NCBI GenBank assembly: GCA_944383495.1
Contig: CALWPT010000016.1
Coordinates: forward strand, 1 to 61,826
Length of the DNA stretch: 61,826 nucleotides
Source: an uncultured Clostridia bacterium
Lineage (GTDB): Bacteria; Bacillota; Clostridia; Oscillospirales; Acutalibacteraceae
Direction: 5' to 3'
The notes below the pieces were generated by a model that saw only the letters and a list, made by a program, of their open reading frames with translations, did no database searches and was not told where the DNA came from. Positions 50,164-59,035 of the stretch are shown piece after piece (position 1 is the stretch's first letter; each line of letters opens with the position of its first letter). Both the position numbers and the translations under genes were made by a program.

Positions 50164-51954
50164 ATGTATCGGTCACAGGTTTTGGTGTGCGGCGGTACGG
50201 GTTGTACCTCCTCCCACTCCAAAGAAATTCGCGAAGCCTTTGAGTCCCAGATCCGGGACAAGGGTCTGGATCAAGAGGTAAAGGTGGTGCAGACCGGGTG
50301 CTTCGGCCTGTGCGCCTTGGGCCCGATTGTTATCGTTTATCCCGAGGGCTGCTTTTACTCCCGGGTCAAGGAAGAGGACGTTGCCGAGATTGTCGAGGAG
50401 CACCTTTTAAAGGGCCGCATCGTCAAGCGGCTGGTTTACGATGAGACAGTGGCAGAGGAAGGGCACATAAAGTCCCTGAACGAGACCAATTTCTATAAAA
50501 AGCAAAAACGCGTGGCCCTTCGCAACTGCGGCGTGATCAACCCCGAGGTTATCGACGAGTACATTGCAATGGACGGGTACCAGGCGCTGGGCAAGGTGCT
50601 GACGGAAATGACCCCCCAGGAGGTCATTCAGGTGGTCAAGGACTCCGGCCTTCGGGGCCGGGGCGGCGGCGGGTTTTCCACCGGCCTAAAATGGTCTTTG
50701 GCGGCGGCCAACGAGGCCGATCAGAAGTACGTTTGCTGCAACGCCGACGAGGGCGACCCCGGCGCGTTTATGGACCGGTCGGTGCTGGAGGGGGATCCCC
50801 ACGCCGTGCTGGAGGCCATGGCCATTGCGGGATACGCCATCGGCGCTTCCCAGGGATATGTGTACGTTCGGGCGGAATACCCCATTGCGGTGCACCGCTT
50901 GCAGGTGGCCATTGAGCAGGCAAAGGACTATGGTCTTTTGGGCAAGAACATATTTGGCACCGGGTTTGATTTTGACGTGGAAGTCCGCCTGGGCGCGGGC
51001 GCGTTTGTCTGCGGCGAGGAAACGGCGCTGATGACCTCTATTGAGGGCAACCGGGGCGAGCCCCGGCCCCGTCCGCCCTATCCGGCGCTGAAGGGCCTGT
51101 TTCAGAAGCCCACCATTTTGAACAACGTGGAAACCTATGCCAACATTCCCCAGATCATTTTGAACGGCGCGGAGTGGTTTGCCTCCATGGGCACGGAGAA
51201 ATCCAAGGGCACCAAGGTGTTCGCCCTGGGCGGCAAGATCCACAACACCGGCTTGGTGGAAATCCCCATGGGCACCACCCTGCGGGAGATTATTGAGGAA
51301 ATCGGCGGCGGCATCCCAGGCGGCAAGAAATTCAAAGCAGCCCAGACGGGCGGCCCCTCGGGCGGCTGCATTCCCGCCAGTCTGATCGACACGCCCATTG
51401 ACTACGACAACCTCATCGCCATCGGCAGCATGATGGGGTCGGGCGGCCTGATCGTCATGGACGAGGACAACTGCATGGTGGACATCGCCAAGTTCTTTTT
51501 GGAGTTCACCGTGGATGAATCCTGCGGCAAGTGCACCCCCTGCCGGGTGGGCACCAAGCGGCTGCTGGAACTGCTCAACAAGATTACCAAGGGCAACGGC
51601 ACCATGGAGGATCTGGACAAATTGGAGGAACTGTGCTACTACATCAAGGAAAACGCCCTGTGCGGCCTGGGCCAGACGGCGCCCAACCCCGTTTTGTCCA
51701 CCCTGCGGTATTTCAAGGATGAGTACATCGCCCACGTGCAGGACAAAACCTGCCCTGCCGGCGTTTGTAAATCCATGCTGAAATATTCCATTAACGACGA
51801 CAAGTGTAAGCGTTGCAGCCTGTGCACCCGGGTGTGCCCCACCGGCGCCATTGAGGGCACGGTCAAGAACCCCCATAAGATCAATACCGAAAAATGCATT
51901 AAGTGCGGCGCCTGCAAGGATGCTTGTAAGTTTGGCGCCATTGAAATTCACTGA
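50164..51954 (+). CDS. hndC: NuoF-like flavoprotein subunit of the hydrogenase
   Basis: The protein has 596 residues; the ATG at 50164 has 7-base spacing to GGAGG, whereas the ATG at 50158 touches it. It has an N-terminal thioredoxin-like [2Fe-2S] domain (CGGTGCTSS...TGCFGLC), then the FMN/NAD(H) domain (RGRGGGGFSTGLKW, NADEGDPGAFMDRS) and SLBB. A [4Fe-4S] site follows (ESCGKCTPCRVGTKRLLE), and a C-terminal two-cluster ferredoxin domain (CKRCSLCTRVC, CIKCGACKDAC). It binds NAD(P) and is the expected site of flavin-based electron bifurcation. Confidence 0.95.
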   Translation: MYRSQVLVCGGTGCTSSHSKEIREAFESQIRDKGLDQEVKVVQTGCFGLCALGPIVIVYPEGCFYSRVKEEDVAEIVEEHLLKGRIVKRLVYDETVAEEGHIKSLNETNFYKKQKRVALRNCGVINPEVIDEYIAMDGYQALGKVLTEMTPQEVIQVVKDSGLRGRGGGGFSTGLKWSLAAANEADQKYVCCNADEGDPGAFMDRSVLEGDPHAVLEAMAIAGYAIGASQGYVYVRAEYPIAVHRLQVAIEQAKDYGLLGKNIFGTGFDFDVEVRLGAGAFVCGEETALMTSIEGNRGEPRPRPPYPALKGLFQKPTILNNVETYANIPQIILNGAEWFASMGTEKSKGTKVFALGGKIHNTGLVEIPMGTTLREIIEEIGGGIPGGKKFKAAQTGGPSGGCIPASLIDTPIDYDNLIAIGSMMGSGGLIVMDEDNCMVDIAKFFLEFTVDESCGKCTPCRVGTKRLLELLNKITKGNGTMEDLDKLEELCYYIKENALCGLGQTAPNPVLSTLRYFKDEYIAHVQDKTCPAGVCKSMLKYSINDDKCKRCSLCTRVCPTGAIEGTVKNPHKINTEKCIKCGACKDACKFGAIEIH

Positions 51955-51971
51955 GAAAGGAGCGTGCCGAA

Positions 51972-53717
51972 ATGGATATGGTAAAGGTTAAAATCAACGG
52001 CATCGACGTGGAAGTTCCCAAGGGCTCCACAATCCTAGAGGCCGCCCGGTATTTGGGAATCGAAATTCCCACCCTGTGCTATATGAAGGAAATCAACGAA
52101 ATCGGCGCCTGCCGGATCTGTGTGGTGGAGGTCAAGGGAGCAAAGAGCCTTGTCACCGCCTGCGTTTATCCCGTGGCGGAGGGCATGGAGATCAACACCA
52201 ACAGCAAGAAGGTGCAGGACGCGCGGCGCATGACGCTGGAGCTGATCCTGTCCACCCACAACCGCAGCTGTCTTTCCTGCGTGCGCTCCGGAACCTGTGA
52301 GCTCCAGCGCCTGTGCCAGGAATTCGGCGTGGAGAACGAGTCCCGGTTTGATGGCGAGAAATGCGACGTCACCACCGACGACTCTGCCATCCACATGGTG
52401 CGGGACAACACCAAGTGCATCCTCTGCCGCCGGTGCGTCGCCGCCTGCGCGGAGCAGAAGGTCGCCGTCATCGGCGTCAACGACCGCGGGTTCGACACCC
52501 ACATTGGCTGCACCTTCGATGTGGCGCTGAATGAAGTGCCCTGCGTCTCCTGCGGCCAGTGCATCGTCAACTGTCCCACCGGCGCGCTGACCGAAAAAGA
52601 CGATACCGACAAGGTTACCGCCGCCTTGAACGATCCCAGCAAGCACGTTATCGTTCAGACCGCCCCCTCCATTCGGGTGACGCTGGGCGAATGCTTTGAT
52701 ATGCCCATCGGCTCCAACGTGACGGGCAAAATGGTGGCGGCCCTGCGGCGGCTGGGCTTCGACAAGGTGTTCGACACCGACTTCGCCGCCGACCTGACCA
52801 TCATGGAAGAGGCCGCGGAGTTCATCGACCGGGTGAAAAACGGCGGGAAGCTGCCCATCATCACCTCCTGCTCCCCCGGCTGGATCAAATACTGCGAGTA
52901 TTACTACCCTGAGATGCTGGAGAATCTGTCCTCCTGCAAATCGCCCCAGCAGATGTTCGGCGCCATCACCAAAACGTGGTACGCCAAGAAAATGGGCATT
53001 GATCCCAAGGATATTTTCGTGGTGGGCATCATGCCCTGCACGGCGAAAAAATTTGAGGTCGCCCGGGACGACGAAAGCGCCTCCGGGTACCCGGACGTGG
53101 ACGTGGCCCTCACCACCCGGGAACTGGGCCGCATGATCAGCCGGGCCCATATCAACTTCAAGGCCCTGCCCGACGAGGCGTTTGACAATCCGTTGGGCGA
53201 TTCCACCGGCGCGGGCACCATTTTCGGCGCCACCGGCGGCGTCATGGAGGCCGCTCTGCGCACGGCGGCGGAATGGCTGGAGGAGAAACCCTTGGACAAC
53301 GTGGACTTTAAAGAGGTTCGCGGCACCGATACCATCAAGGAAGCGGTGTACAAGGTAGCGGGCATGGACGTGAAGGTTGCGGTCACCAGCGGCCTGAAAG
53401 GGGCGCATGAGCTGATGGAGCGGGTCAAGAACGGCGAGACCTTCCACTTCATTGAGGTGATGGGCTGCCCGGGCGGCTGCGTCAACGGCGGCGGCCAGCC
53501 GATCCAAAGCGCCACCACCCGCAGCTTTGTGGATCTGAAGGCCAAGCGCGCCGCAGCGCTCTATGAGGCCGACGCGGATATGCCGCTGCGGAAATCCCAC
53601 GAGAACCCCGCCATCAAGATGGTGTACGAGGAGTTTTTGGATAAGCCCGGCAGCCACACGGCCCATCATGTGCTGCACACCTCCTATGTGGACCGTTCCA
53701 AAGATGTAATTCGGTAA
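51972..53717 (+). CDS. hndD: [FeFe] hydrogenase catalytic subunit with TSCSPGW motif
   Basis: In this 581-residue protein the clusters in order are: [2Fe-2S] (Cys 36, 47, 50, 64); His-Cys3 [4Fe-4S] (STHNRSCLSCVRSGTC); and two ferredoxin clusters (CILCRRCVAAC, CVSCGQCIVNC). The H-cluster domain has L1 TSCSPGW at 298-304, L2 MPCTAKKFE at 354, and L3 EVMGCPGGCVNGGGQP near 495. In L1 the usual second cysteine, the proton-relay residue in standard enzymes (TSCCPxW), is Ser301. It lacks extra NuoF-type domains. Maturases HydEFG are not in the window. Confidence 0.95.
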   Translation: MDMVKVKINGIDVEVPKGSTILEAARYLGIEIPTLCYMKEINEIGACRICVVEVKGAKSLVTACVYPVAEGMEINTNSKKVQDARRMTLELILSTHNRSCLSCVRSGTCELQRLCQEFGVENESRFDGEKCDVTTDDSAIHMVRDNTKCILCRRCVAACAEQKVAVIGVNDRGFDTHIGCTFDVALNEVPCVSCGQCIVNCPTGALTEKDDTDKVTAALNDPSKHVIVQTAPSIRVTLGECFDMPIGSNVTGKMVAALRRLGFDKVFDTDFAADLTIMEEAAEFIDRVKNGGKLPIITSCSPGWIKYCEYYYPEMLENLSSCKSPQQMFGAITKTWYAKKMGIDPKDIFVVGIMPCTAKKFEVARDDESASGYPDVDVALTTRELGRMISRAHINFKALPDEAFDNPLGDSTGAGTIFGATGGVMEAALRTAAEWLEEKPLDNVDFKEVRGTDTIKEAVYKVAGMDVKVAVTSGLKGAHELMERVKNGETFHFIEVMGCPGGCVNGGGQPIQSATTRSFVDLKAKRAAALYEADADMPLRKSHENPAIKMVYEEFLDKPGSHTAHHVLHTSYVDRSKDVIR

Positions 53718-53781
53718 AATTGATGGGAACGGCAAGATACAGCAGGCTAATAGAGCCTGACGCATCAGTTTAAAAAGAAAT

Positions 53782-53819
53782 AGCGCTCCCGGGGGCCAGC
53801 TGTGGCGCCCGGGAGCGCT
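53782..53819 (+). terminator. Hairpin after hnd operon
   Basis: AGCGCTCCCGGG and its complement around a 14-base partly paired loop, 65 bases after the stop. The T-tail is weak, but the position between convergent genes fits a terminator. Confidence 0.65.
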
Positions 53820-53858
53820 TATGTATTTTGGAAATTGCGGCGGACGGAGGCATATGTG

Positions 53859-54377
53859 TTAAAACAGAAGATTGACCGCCCATGCGCTCAAAATAGAAGC
53901 CGTAGCATCAGCCGTTAAAGCGGCAATGAGGGTATGGCGAATTTTCTTGACGCCCACGGAACCGTAATAAACCGTGCTGGTATAAAAGGTGGTTTCTCCC
54001 GCGCCGCAGACCACCGATGCTACCCGCCCTGAGGGGGAATCGGGCCCGACGGCGGAGAGGATCCTGTCAAGCATGGCGACGGACGAGCCGCCGGATACCG
54101 GCCGCAGCAATGCCAGAGGCATTACGTCGGAGGGGATATGCAAAAGCTGCGCGACGGGCTCCATGGCATGGGTCAGCACATCCAGCGCGCCGGAGGCCTT
54201 GAACATTTCCACCGCTGTGATCAGCCCCACTAAAGAGGGGATGATTTGGAACAGAACCCTTGCTCCATCCTTTGCGCCCTCTAGGAAGGAATCGAAAACC
54301 CCCACGCTTTTTACAAGCCCTACCGCGATAAAGAGGCATATGACAATGGGAATCGCCCATGCGCCAATGATGTTCAA
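53859..54377 (-). CDS. spmB: Spore maturation protein B
   Basis: The protein has 172 residues from a TTG at 54377, 7 bases after GGAGGG and overlapping the spmA stop as TTGA; an ATG at 54392 would lie inside spmA without its own site. It has four to five membrane segments with the nucleoside-recognition (Gate) pattern: LFQIIPSLVGLITAVEMFKASG, ALLRPVSGGSSVAMLD, CGAGETTFYTSTVYYGSVG. It acts with SpmA in forespore dehydration and heat resistance. Confidence 0.92.
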   Translation of the reverse strand: MNIIGAWAIPIVICLFIAVGLVKSVGVFDSFLEGAKDGARVLFQIIPSLVGLITAVEMFKASGALDVLTHAMEPVAQLLHIPSDVMPLALLRPVSGGSSVAMLDRILSAVGPDSPSGRVASVVCGAGETTFYTSTVYYGSVGVKKIRHTLIAALTADATASILSAWAVNLLF

Positions 54378-54955
54378 TGCGCCGCCCTCCATTTGTTCAG
54401 AAGCTTTGCCAGAAGCACGCCTACCAGCAGTGCGCCGATGGAGGCAATCCAGATTGCGGGCATAATGTCCAGCGGATTCACAGAGCCGTATTTGACGCGC
54501 AGGGTGGCCACGGTGGTAGGGATAATCTGCAATGAAGCGGTATTGATGACAACGAACATAAGCATATTATCACTGGCGACGTCTTTGCGTGGATTCTCAG
54601 CCTGCAGGCATTTCATAGCCTTCAGGCCCAAGGGCGTAGCGGCATTTCCCAGACCAAGAATATTGGCCGCGAAATTAAGGGACATGGCGCCCGCTGCCGG
54701 GCTGTTTTTTCCCAGTGTGGGAAACAGCACGCGAATGATCGGGCGGCAGAGCCTGCCAATAAAAATAGTGATACCGCTCCTGTCTGCGATTTTCATCAGC
54801 CCGCTCCAAAAGCACATGGCTCCCAGCAGGGCGATACAAACCTCAACGCCCTGTCCTGCGCCGGAAAATACCGCGTCGGACACCTCTTGCATTCGGCCGT
54901 TGCACGCGCCGAACACCAGGGAAAGGAGGATCATTCCACCCCAGATATAGTCCAT
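54374..54955 (-). CDS. spmA: Spore maturation protein A
   Basis: The protein has 193 residues from the ATG at 54955 (a GTG at 54958 is equally placed after GGAGG; the frame extends to 55006). It is a membrane protein with the Gate motif: VEVCIALLGAMCFWSGLMKIA, FAANILGLGNAATPLGLKAM and NTASLQIIPTTVATLR. The partner of SpmB, it is needed for spore core maturation. The Gly-Leu-Gly-Asn signature is intact. The two overlap by 4 bases. Confidence 0.92.
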   Translation of the reverse strand: MDYIWGGMILLSLVFGACNGRMQEVSDAVFSGAGQGVEVCIALLGAMCFWSGLMKIADRSGITIFIGRLCRPIIRVLFPTLGKNSPAAGAMSLNFAANILGLGNAATPLGLKAMKCLQAENPRKDVASDNMLMFVVINTASLQIIPTTVATLRVKYGSVNPLDIMPAIWIASIGALLVGVLLAKLLNKWRAAH

Positions 54956-55064
54956 CACAGGCGATTCCTCCAAATTGATATTTTGTTGAAACATAATAGA
55001 TTTCATTTAATATTTATGATAATATTACCAACAGCATTCCTCTTTTCCTGGATTATTTTCCCTA

Positions 55065-55093
55065 TTGACAAAAATGTAAGAATATGGTATTTT
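55065..55093 (+). promoter_or_regulatory. Promoter of AbrB-type regulator
   Basis: A perfect TTGACA (55065-55070), 17 bases, TATTTT (55088-55093), 43 bases before the GTG start. Confidence 0.65.
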
Positions 55094-55136
55094 TATGTTG
55101 TGACTGGTAAAACTTAGTAATAAAGGGGAGAATCTT

Positions 55137-55385
55137 GTGAAATCTACGGGAATTATTCGTGGTGTGGATCACTTAGGCCGTTTGGTGATTCCAAAAGAAA
55201 TTCGAACGCGCTTGAACATACAGGATGATGTGGATTCCTTTGAAATCTTTATGGAGGGGAATTCAGTGATACTTAGGAAATACGAACCAACCTGTGTATT
55301 TTGCGGAAATGCCAATGGAGTTATTTCCTTTAATGGAAAAAACGTTTGTCAAAAGTGCATTCGTGAATTGTCCCAGAAACTGTAA
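55137..55385 (+). CDS. AbrB/SpoVT-family transition regulator with zinc-ribbon tail
   Basis: The protein has 82 residues from a GTG behind GGGGAG. Residues 1-50 are the swapped-hairpin DNA-binding domain (STGIIRGVDHLGRLVIPKEIR...FEIFMEGNSVILRKYEP). The C-terminal 30 residues hold CVFCGN and CQKC, a likely zinc knuckle, as in clostridial AbrB paralogues. Such proteins govern the switch from growth to stationary phase and sporulation. It is divergent from spmA and could control it. The last 56 bases overlap a convergent membrane-protein gene. Confidence 0.9.
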   Translation: MKSTGIIRGVDHLGRLVIPKEIRTRLNIQDDVDSFEIFMEGNSVILRKYEPTCVFCGNANGVISFNGKNVCQKCIRELSQKL

Positions 55386-56151
55386 GAGAACGGTTATGCT
55401 TGCAGAACTGGTAAGTTTGTTTCAAGGCTGGGCTGATGGAAAGAATTGAAAATGGATCATATGTAAAGGCCGCGCGGCATAAGAGAAGATGAGCAAGCGC
55501 GGCTTTTTTCATGTGCCAACGGGGATAAACGTAAAATGCGGGCAATACCAGCAAACAGGAAAGCCACCAAGGAACAAACGAAAAGAACAGGTATAGGATC
55601 TCCCCCACCCGGCCGCGGGTCAGCTCCCGGGAAGCTCTACAGGCTGTTTTTACTGGGAAGCCCTCGCAAAGTAGGTAACCGGCTAAAAAATAGCGGGGCA
55701 TGACGCCCAGCAGCAGCAGCGCGGCTCCAAAAAGCAGCAGCAGAACGCCTCCCGTCAAAAGAACCCCTTGGCTGAAGGCTGGAAACAGCGCCGATAGCAA
55801 AAAGCAGGATCCCCCCGGCAGCGCGCAAAGAATGCCCCACAGAAAAAAAAGGAGCTGTAGCCGCAGCCGCAGCCAAAGGCTTTGCCAATACCGCGGCGGG
55901 GCGGCAAACCATCGCAGGGGATTGCTTTTTTCCCCCACGGTCCTTCGATAAATGCCATCCATTCTCCCCTGGAGGGCCGGATACCATAACAGGATTTGCA
56001 GCGCTAAGGTCAACAGAGGAAAAAGCGGTGATTGAAGCTGAAAAATGTAACATAAAACCAACTCTGGAGCCAGGGTTAACAACCAGAAAAGGGACGGCAG
56101 AAACGAAATCCAAAAGGAAGGCCAGAAGGCCTTATTTTTATTGGGGGCCAA
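55330..56151 (-). CDS. Integral membrane protein (DUF975-like)
   Basis: The protein has 273 residues from a TTG at 56151, 8 bases after GGAGGAG. About five to six membrane segments can be traced (FLPSLFWLLTLAPELVLCYI; LQLLFFLWGILCALPGGSC; VLLTGGVLLLLFGAALLLLG; ILYLFFSFVPWWLSCLLVLP). The repeated layout, with a Tyr-rich MPRYFLAGYLLCEGFPVKTACRASRELTRGR-type loop, resembles DUF975 proteins. The last 50 residues are soluble and run through the AbrB gene on the other strand. Function unknown. Confidence 0.7.
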   Translation of the reverse strand: MAPNKNKAFWPSFWISFLPSLFWLLTLAPELVLCYIFQLQSPLFPLLTLALQILLWYPALQGRMDGIYRRTVGEKSNPLRWFAAPPRYWQSLWLRLRLQLLFFLWGILCALPGGSCFLLSALFPAFSQGVLLTGGVLLLLFGAALLLLGVMPRYFLAGYLLCEGFPVKTACRASRELTRGRVGEILYLFFSFVPWWLSCLLVLPAFYVYPRWHMKKAALAHLLLCRAAFTYDPFSILSISPALKQTYQFCKHNRSLTVSGTIHECTFDKRFFH

Positions 56152-56406
56152 AACGTATTCTCCTCCTATTGGTTTTTATTGCCGTGGAATCGGCTTTTCT
56201 ATTTTCCCCGGAAAATCGCATTCTACCCTTGCTTTTACAATTCAGGATGCGCACGCTGAAACGCCTTTCACATTTGGTGGGTCTTGATCGGAGTCTGGAT
56301 CCGCAAGATCACCCGGGAACGGGGCGACCCAAAAGCGCATAAAAATAACGGGAATTGACCATTATGGCCGCACATATACTGAATCAGATGAGGAGGCGGC
56401 CCTTTC

Positions 56407-57963
56407 ATGAAAAAAATGAAGCTTTTTTTGATCAATGCGGTCATTTTAACGGCTACTTCCCTGTTGCTGCGCACCGTGGGCGTTTCCTTCAACGTTTACA
56501 TTTCGAATAAGATCGGCGCTTCCGGCATGGGACTGTTCCAACTGATCATGAGCGTTCATAACCTTGCCCTGACGCTGGCCTTGTCAGGCATTGGGCTTGC
56601 GGCCACGCGGGTGGTCGCGCAGGAGCTGGCAAAGGATTCTCCGGGCGGCGCAAAACGCGCCATGTCCAAATGCCTTCTTCACAGCCTGCTGTTCGGCTGC
56701 CTTTCCATGGTTCTGCTGCTGTGCACGGCGCCTGTGATTGCTGAACAATGGCTGCAGGATCCCCGCACCTTAAAATCTCTTTATATTCTAGCTGTTTCCC
56801 TTCCCTTTACGTCTATGTGCGCGGCGCTGGGCGGGTATTTTACAGCTGTCAGGAGAGTTGTAAAAAGCGCTCTTACCCAAATATTTGAAGAATTTGTCAA
56901 GATCACGCTGACGGTGTTCGGTCTGATGCTGCTGTTGCCTGCCGGACTGGAATACGCATGTCTTGCAGTGGTGGCGGGCGGCTGCCTTGCAAATGTTTTT
57001 TCCTTTTTATGCTCCCTGCTGCTGTATCTATGGGATCGCCGGGTGCACCTAAAGGGAAAAACCGAAACGCCGTATCCTATGAAAAAGGTTATGGCAATTT
57101 CCCTGCCCGTGGCGCTAAGCTCCTATCTGCGTTCGGGGCTGACCACGCTGGAGCATCTCATGATTCCCACGGGGCTGCGGAAATCCGGTGCTACCACCGA
57201 GGCCGCCTTAGCGCAATACGGTGTGATCCAGGGCATGGCGCTGCCCATTGTCTTTTTCCCCGCGGCGTTTATTTATGCCTTTGCCAACCTTTTGATTCCG
57301 GAAATAACCGAGCGGTTTGCGCGGGGGGAAATGGCAAGGATCAAATCGGCCTTGTCCCGGGTATTTCAGGTCGTTCTGATCTTTTCCATCGGCGTGGGAG
57401 GGATTTTGTTCTTTTTTGCGGGAGATCTGGGCAAAACCATTTACGGCAACCCCCTGGTAGGCCCTTTTCTTCAGATTCTCGCGCCGCTGGTGCCGGTCAT
57501 GTACCTAGATACGGCGGTAGACTCCTTTTTAAAGGGCATGAACGAGCAGGTGGCCTGCATGCGGTATAATATTATTGACGCATTCGTCAGCGTCGTGCTG
57601 GTTTACTTTTTGCTGCCCATGTGGGGGATTAAAGGATACGTGGTGGTGATCTTTGCCAGTGAAATGCTCAACACCCTGCTCAGTGCCTGGAGGCTGATCA
57701 CCATCACGCAGTTTCGGATCCAGGTGCTAGGCTGGATCCTGAAGCCGGTGCTGGCGATTGCGGGCGGCGGATCCTGCGGCAAGCTGGCGCTGCTGGGATT
57801 CACAGCTGCCGGCATAGCCCCCGCCTTGGGACTGACGCTGTCCATCATCGCCGGCGTTTTGGTTTACTTTGCCGCACTGCGAATCCTTCACTGTATCAGT
57901 AAAAAGGATGCGGTCATGCTTCGCTCCCTGCTTTGGCGGAAAACAGCTCGTGCCGGGTCTTAG
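56407..57963 (+). CDS. spoVB: Stage V sporulation protein B-like flippase
   Basis: This 518-residue MOP/MVF-family membrane protein has about 14 membrane segments. It begins KLFLINAVILTATSLLLRTVG and has the family SNKIGASGMGLFQLIMSVH and PALVARLxP-equivalent RFARGEMARIKSALSR motifs. SpoVB proteins are thought to move lipid-linked precursors or polysaccharides during cortex formation. It is related to MurJ, so a vegetative flippase role is possible. It is alone on the plus strand between terminators. Confidence 0.9.
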   Translation: MKKMKLFLINAVILTATSLLLRTVGVSFNVYISNKIGASGMGLFQLIMSVHNLALTLALSGIGLAATRVVAQELAKDSPGGAKRAMSKCLLHSLLFGCLSMVLLLCTAPVIAEQWLQDPRTLKSLYILAVSLPFTSMCAALGGYFTAVRRVVKSALTQIFEEFVKITLTVFGLMLLLPAGLEYACLAVVAGGCLANVFSFLCSLLLYLWDRRVHLKGKTETPYPMKKVMAISLPVALSSYLRSGLTTLEHLMIPTGLRKSGATTEAALAQYGVIQGMALPIVFFPAAFIYAFANLLIPEITERFARGEMARIKSALSRVFQVVLIFSIGVGGILFFFAGDLGKTIYGNPLVGPFLQILAPLVPVMYLDTAVDSFLKGMNEQVACMRYNIIDAFVSVVLVYFLLPMWGIKGYVVVIFASEMLNTLLSAWRLITITQFRIQVLGWILKPVLAIAGGGSCGKLALLGFTAAGIAPALGLTLSIIAGVLVYFAALRILHCISKKDAVMLRSLLWRKTARAGS

Positions 57964-58055
57964 CAAAATCGGAAACCGATTTCTCCCGATTGGTTGTAAA
58001 TTAATCGCACGGAAGGCCGGGGCTTGCCGCTCCTGTTGTTCATCAGAAAGGATAA

Positions 58056-58089
58056 ATTGGGGCGCCCTCCGCAAGGAAGGCGCCCCAAT
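58056..58089. terminator. Bidirectional terminator
   Basis: ATTGGGGCGCC...GGCGCCCCAAT, a perfect 11-base outer stem with a partly paired inner loop, between convergent genes. Confidence 0.75.
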
Positions 58090-58139
58090 GGTTGGCTGCA
58101 TTTAATGAAGGAATAGCTATGTGTTTTTGAGCGCAAGGA

Positions 58140-59009
58140 CTATTGCTGCGGCGACCCATTCCCCCCCGTAAAATCCTCCAATGGCTCTATGGCGGGCAGC
58201 GTCTGCGCCGCAGGGGGCTCGTCGCTGATGCGCATAGACTTAATATTCCTCACCGCCGCAAAGCAGAAGACGACAATATACACCGCCATCATAAAGTCCA
58301 CCGCGCCGGGAACCGATGCGCCGTGAAGAGAAATCCCCGTTAAGCTTACGATCCAGCGGGGCGCCGTGCAGATCACGCCGAACAATGCCGCCGCTAATCC
58401 AACGCCGTATACCCAGCGGGCGGTTTTACGGCTGGAAATCCCGGACCAAAGCCGGCCGTGAAACAGCCAAAAGCATAAATATAAGCAGAGCATACCCACA
58501 TCCAGCAGGTTTTCAGATATTTTGGCAATGCCGGTGTATTGTATAAAGGAGGCTCCCAAGCGCACGCCGCACCACAGAACCGGAAATACCGTCAGCCCTC
58601 GAGCAATAGGAACCATCCCCAGCAAGTGAAAGCCCTGAAGTACAAAATACACCGCCGTGGCAAGCAGTAAAAGCAGCTGCACAAAAAAGAGCGCGCCGCC
58701 CTTTGTGTCGGCAATCACCATGCGGAACAGCTCGCTGACCATGACAAGCGCCGTAACGAGGGATACCGCCGCCAGGGAAAAGCTCTTTTTCGGTACATCC
58801 GGCGGAAACCTGGGCATCATCCGGCACAGCAGGATAAAACCGATAAACAGCAGAAAAAACAGTGCCAACAAAGTCTTGTCAGCCTGCATAAATTCCGGCC
58901 TGGGAAACCCGGTTTCCGGGTCGATCATTACCAAGAGCTCATACACCCGCATCAGCACAGACAGCGGTGTTAGGATCAAGAAAATCCAAAGGGTGTTTTT
59001 TAGTTTCAT
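58140..59009 (-). CDS. Polytopic membrane protein of unknown function
   Basis: The protein has 289 residues from the ATG at 59009, behind GGAG (an in-frame TTG at 59021 is possible). About eight membrane segments occur, with short loops (LWIFLILTPLSVLMRVYEL, LLALFFLLFIGFILLCRMM, VQLLLLLATAVYFVLQGFHL, AVYIVVFCFAAVRNIKSM). The C-terminal 30 residues are Pro/Glu-rich and cytoplasmic. No family was recognised. It lies 26 bases after the citrate synthase gene and is probably co-transcribed with it. Confidence 0.7.
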   Translation of the reverse strand: MKLKNTLWIFLILTPLSVLMRVYELLVMIDPETGFPRPEFMQADKTLLALFFLLFIGFILLCRMMPRFPPDVPKKSFSLAAVSLVTALVMVSELFRMVIADTKGGALFFVQLLLLLATAVYFVLQGFHLLGMVPIARGLTVFPVLWCGVRLGASFIQYTGIAKISENLLDVGMLCLYLCFWLFHGRLWSGISSRKTARWVYGVGLAAALFGVICTAPRWIVSLTGISLHGASVPGAVDFMMAVYIVVFCFAAVRNIKSMRISDEPPAAQTLPAIEPLEDFTGGNGSPQQ

Positions 59010-59035
59010 TTTCCACTCCAATCTTCCGCCTATGC

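Noticed and set aside
56028..56342. 104-codon plus-strand open frame
   Set aside because: Mostly antisense to the DUF975-like membrane-protein gene, which has the better ribosome site and membrane pattern.
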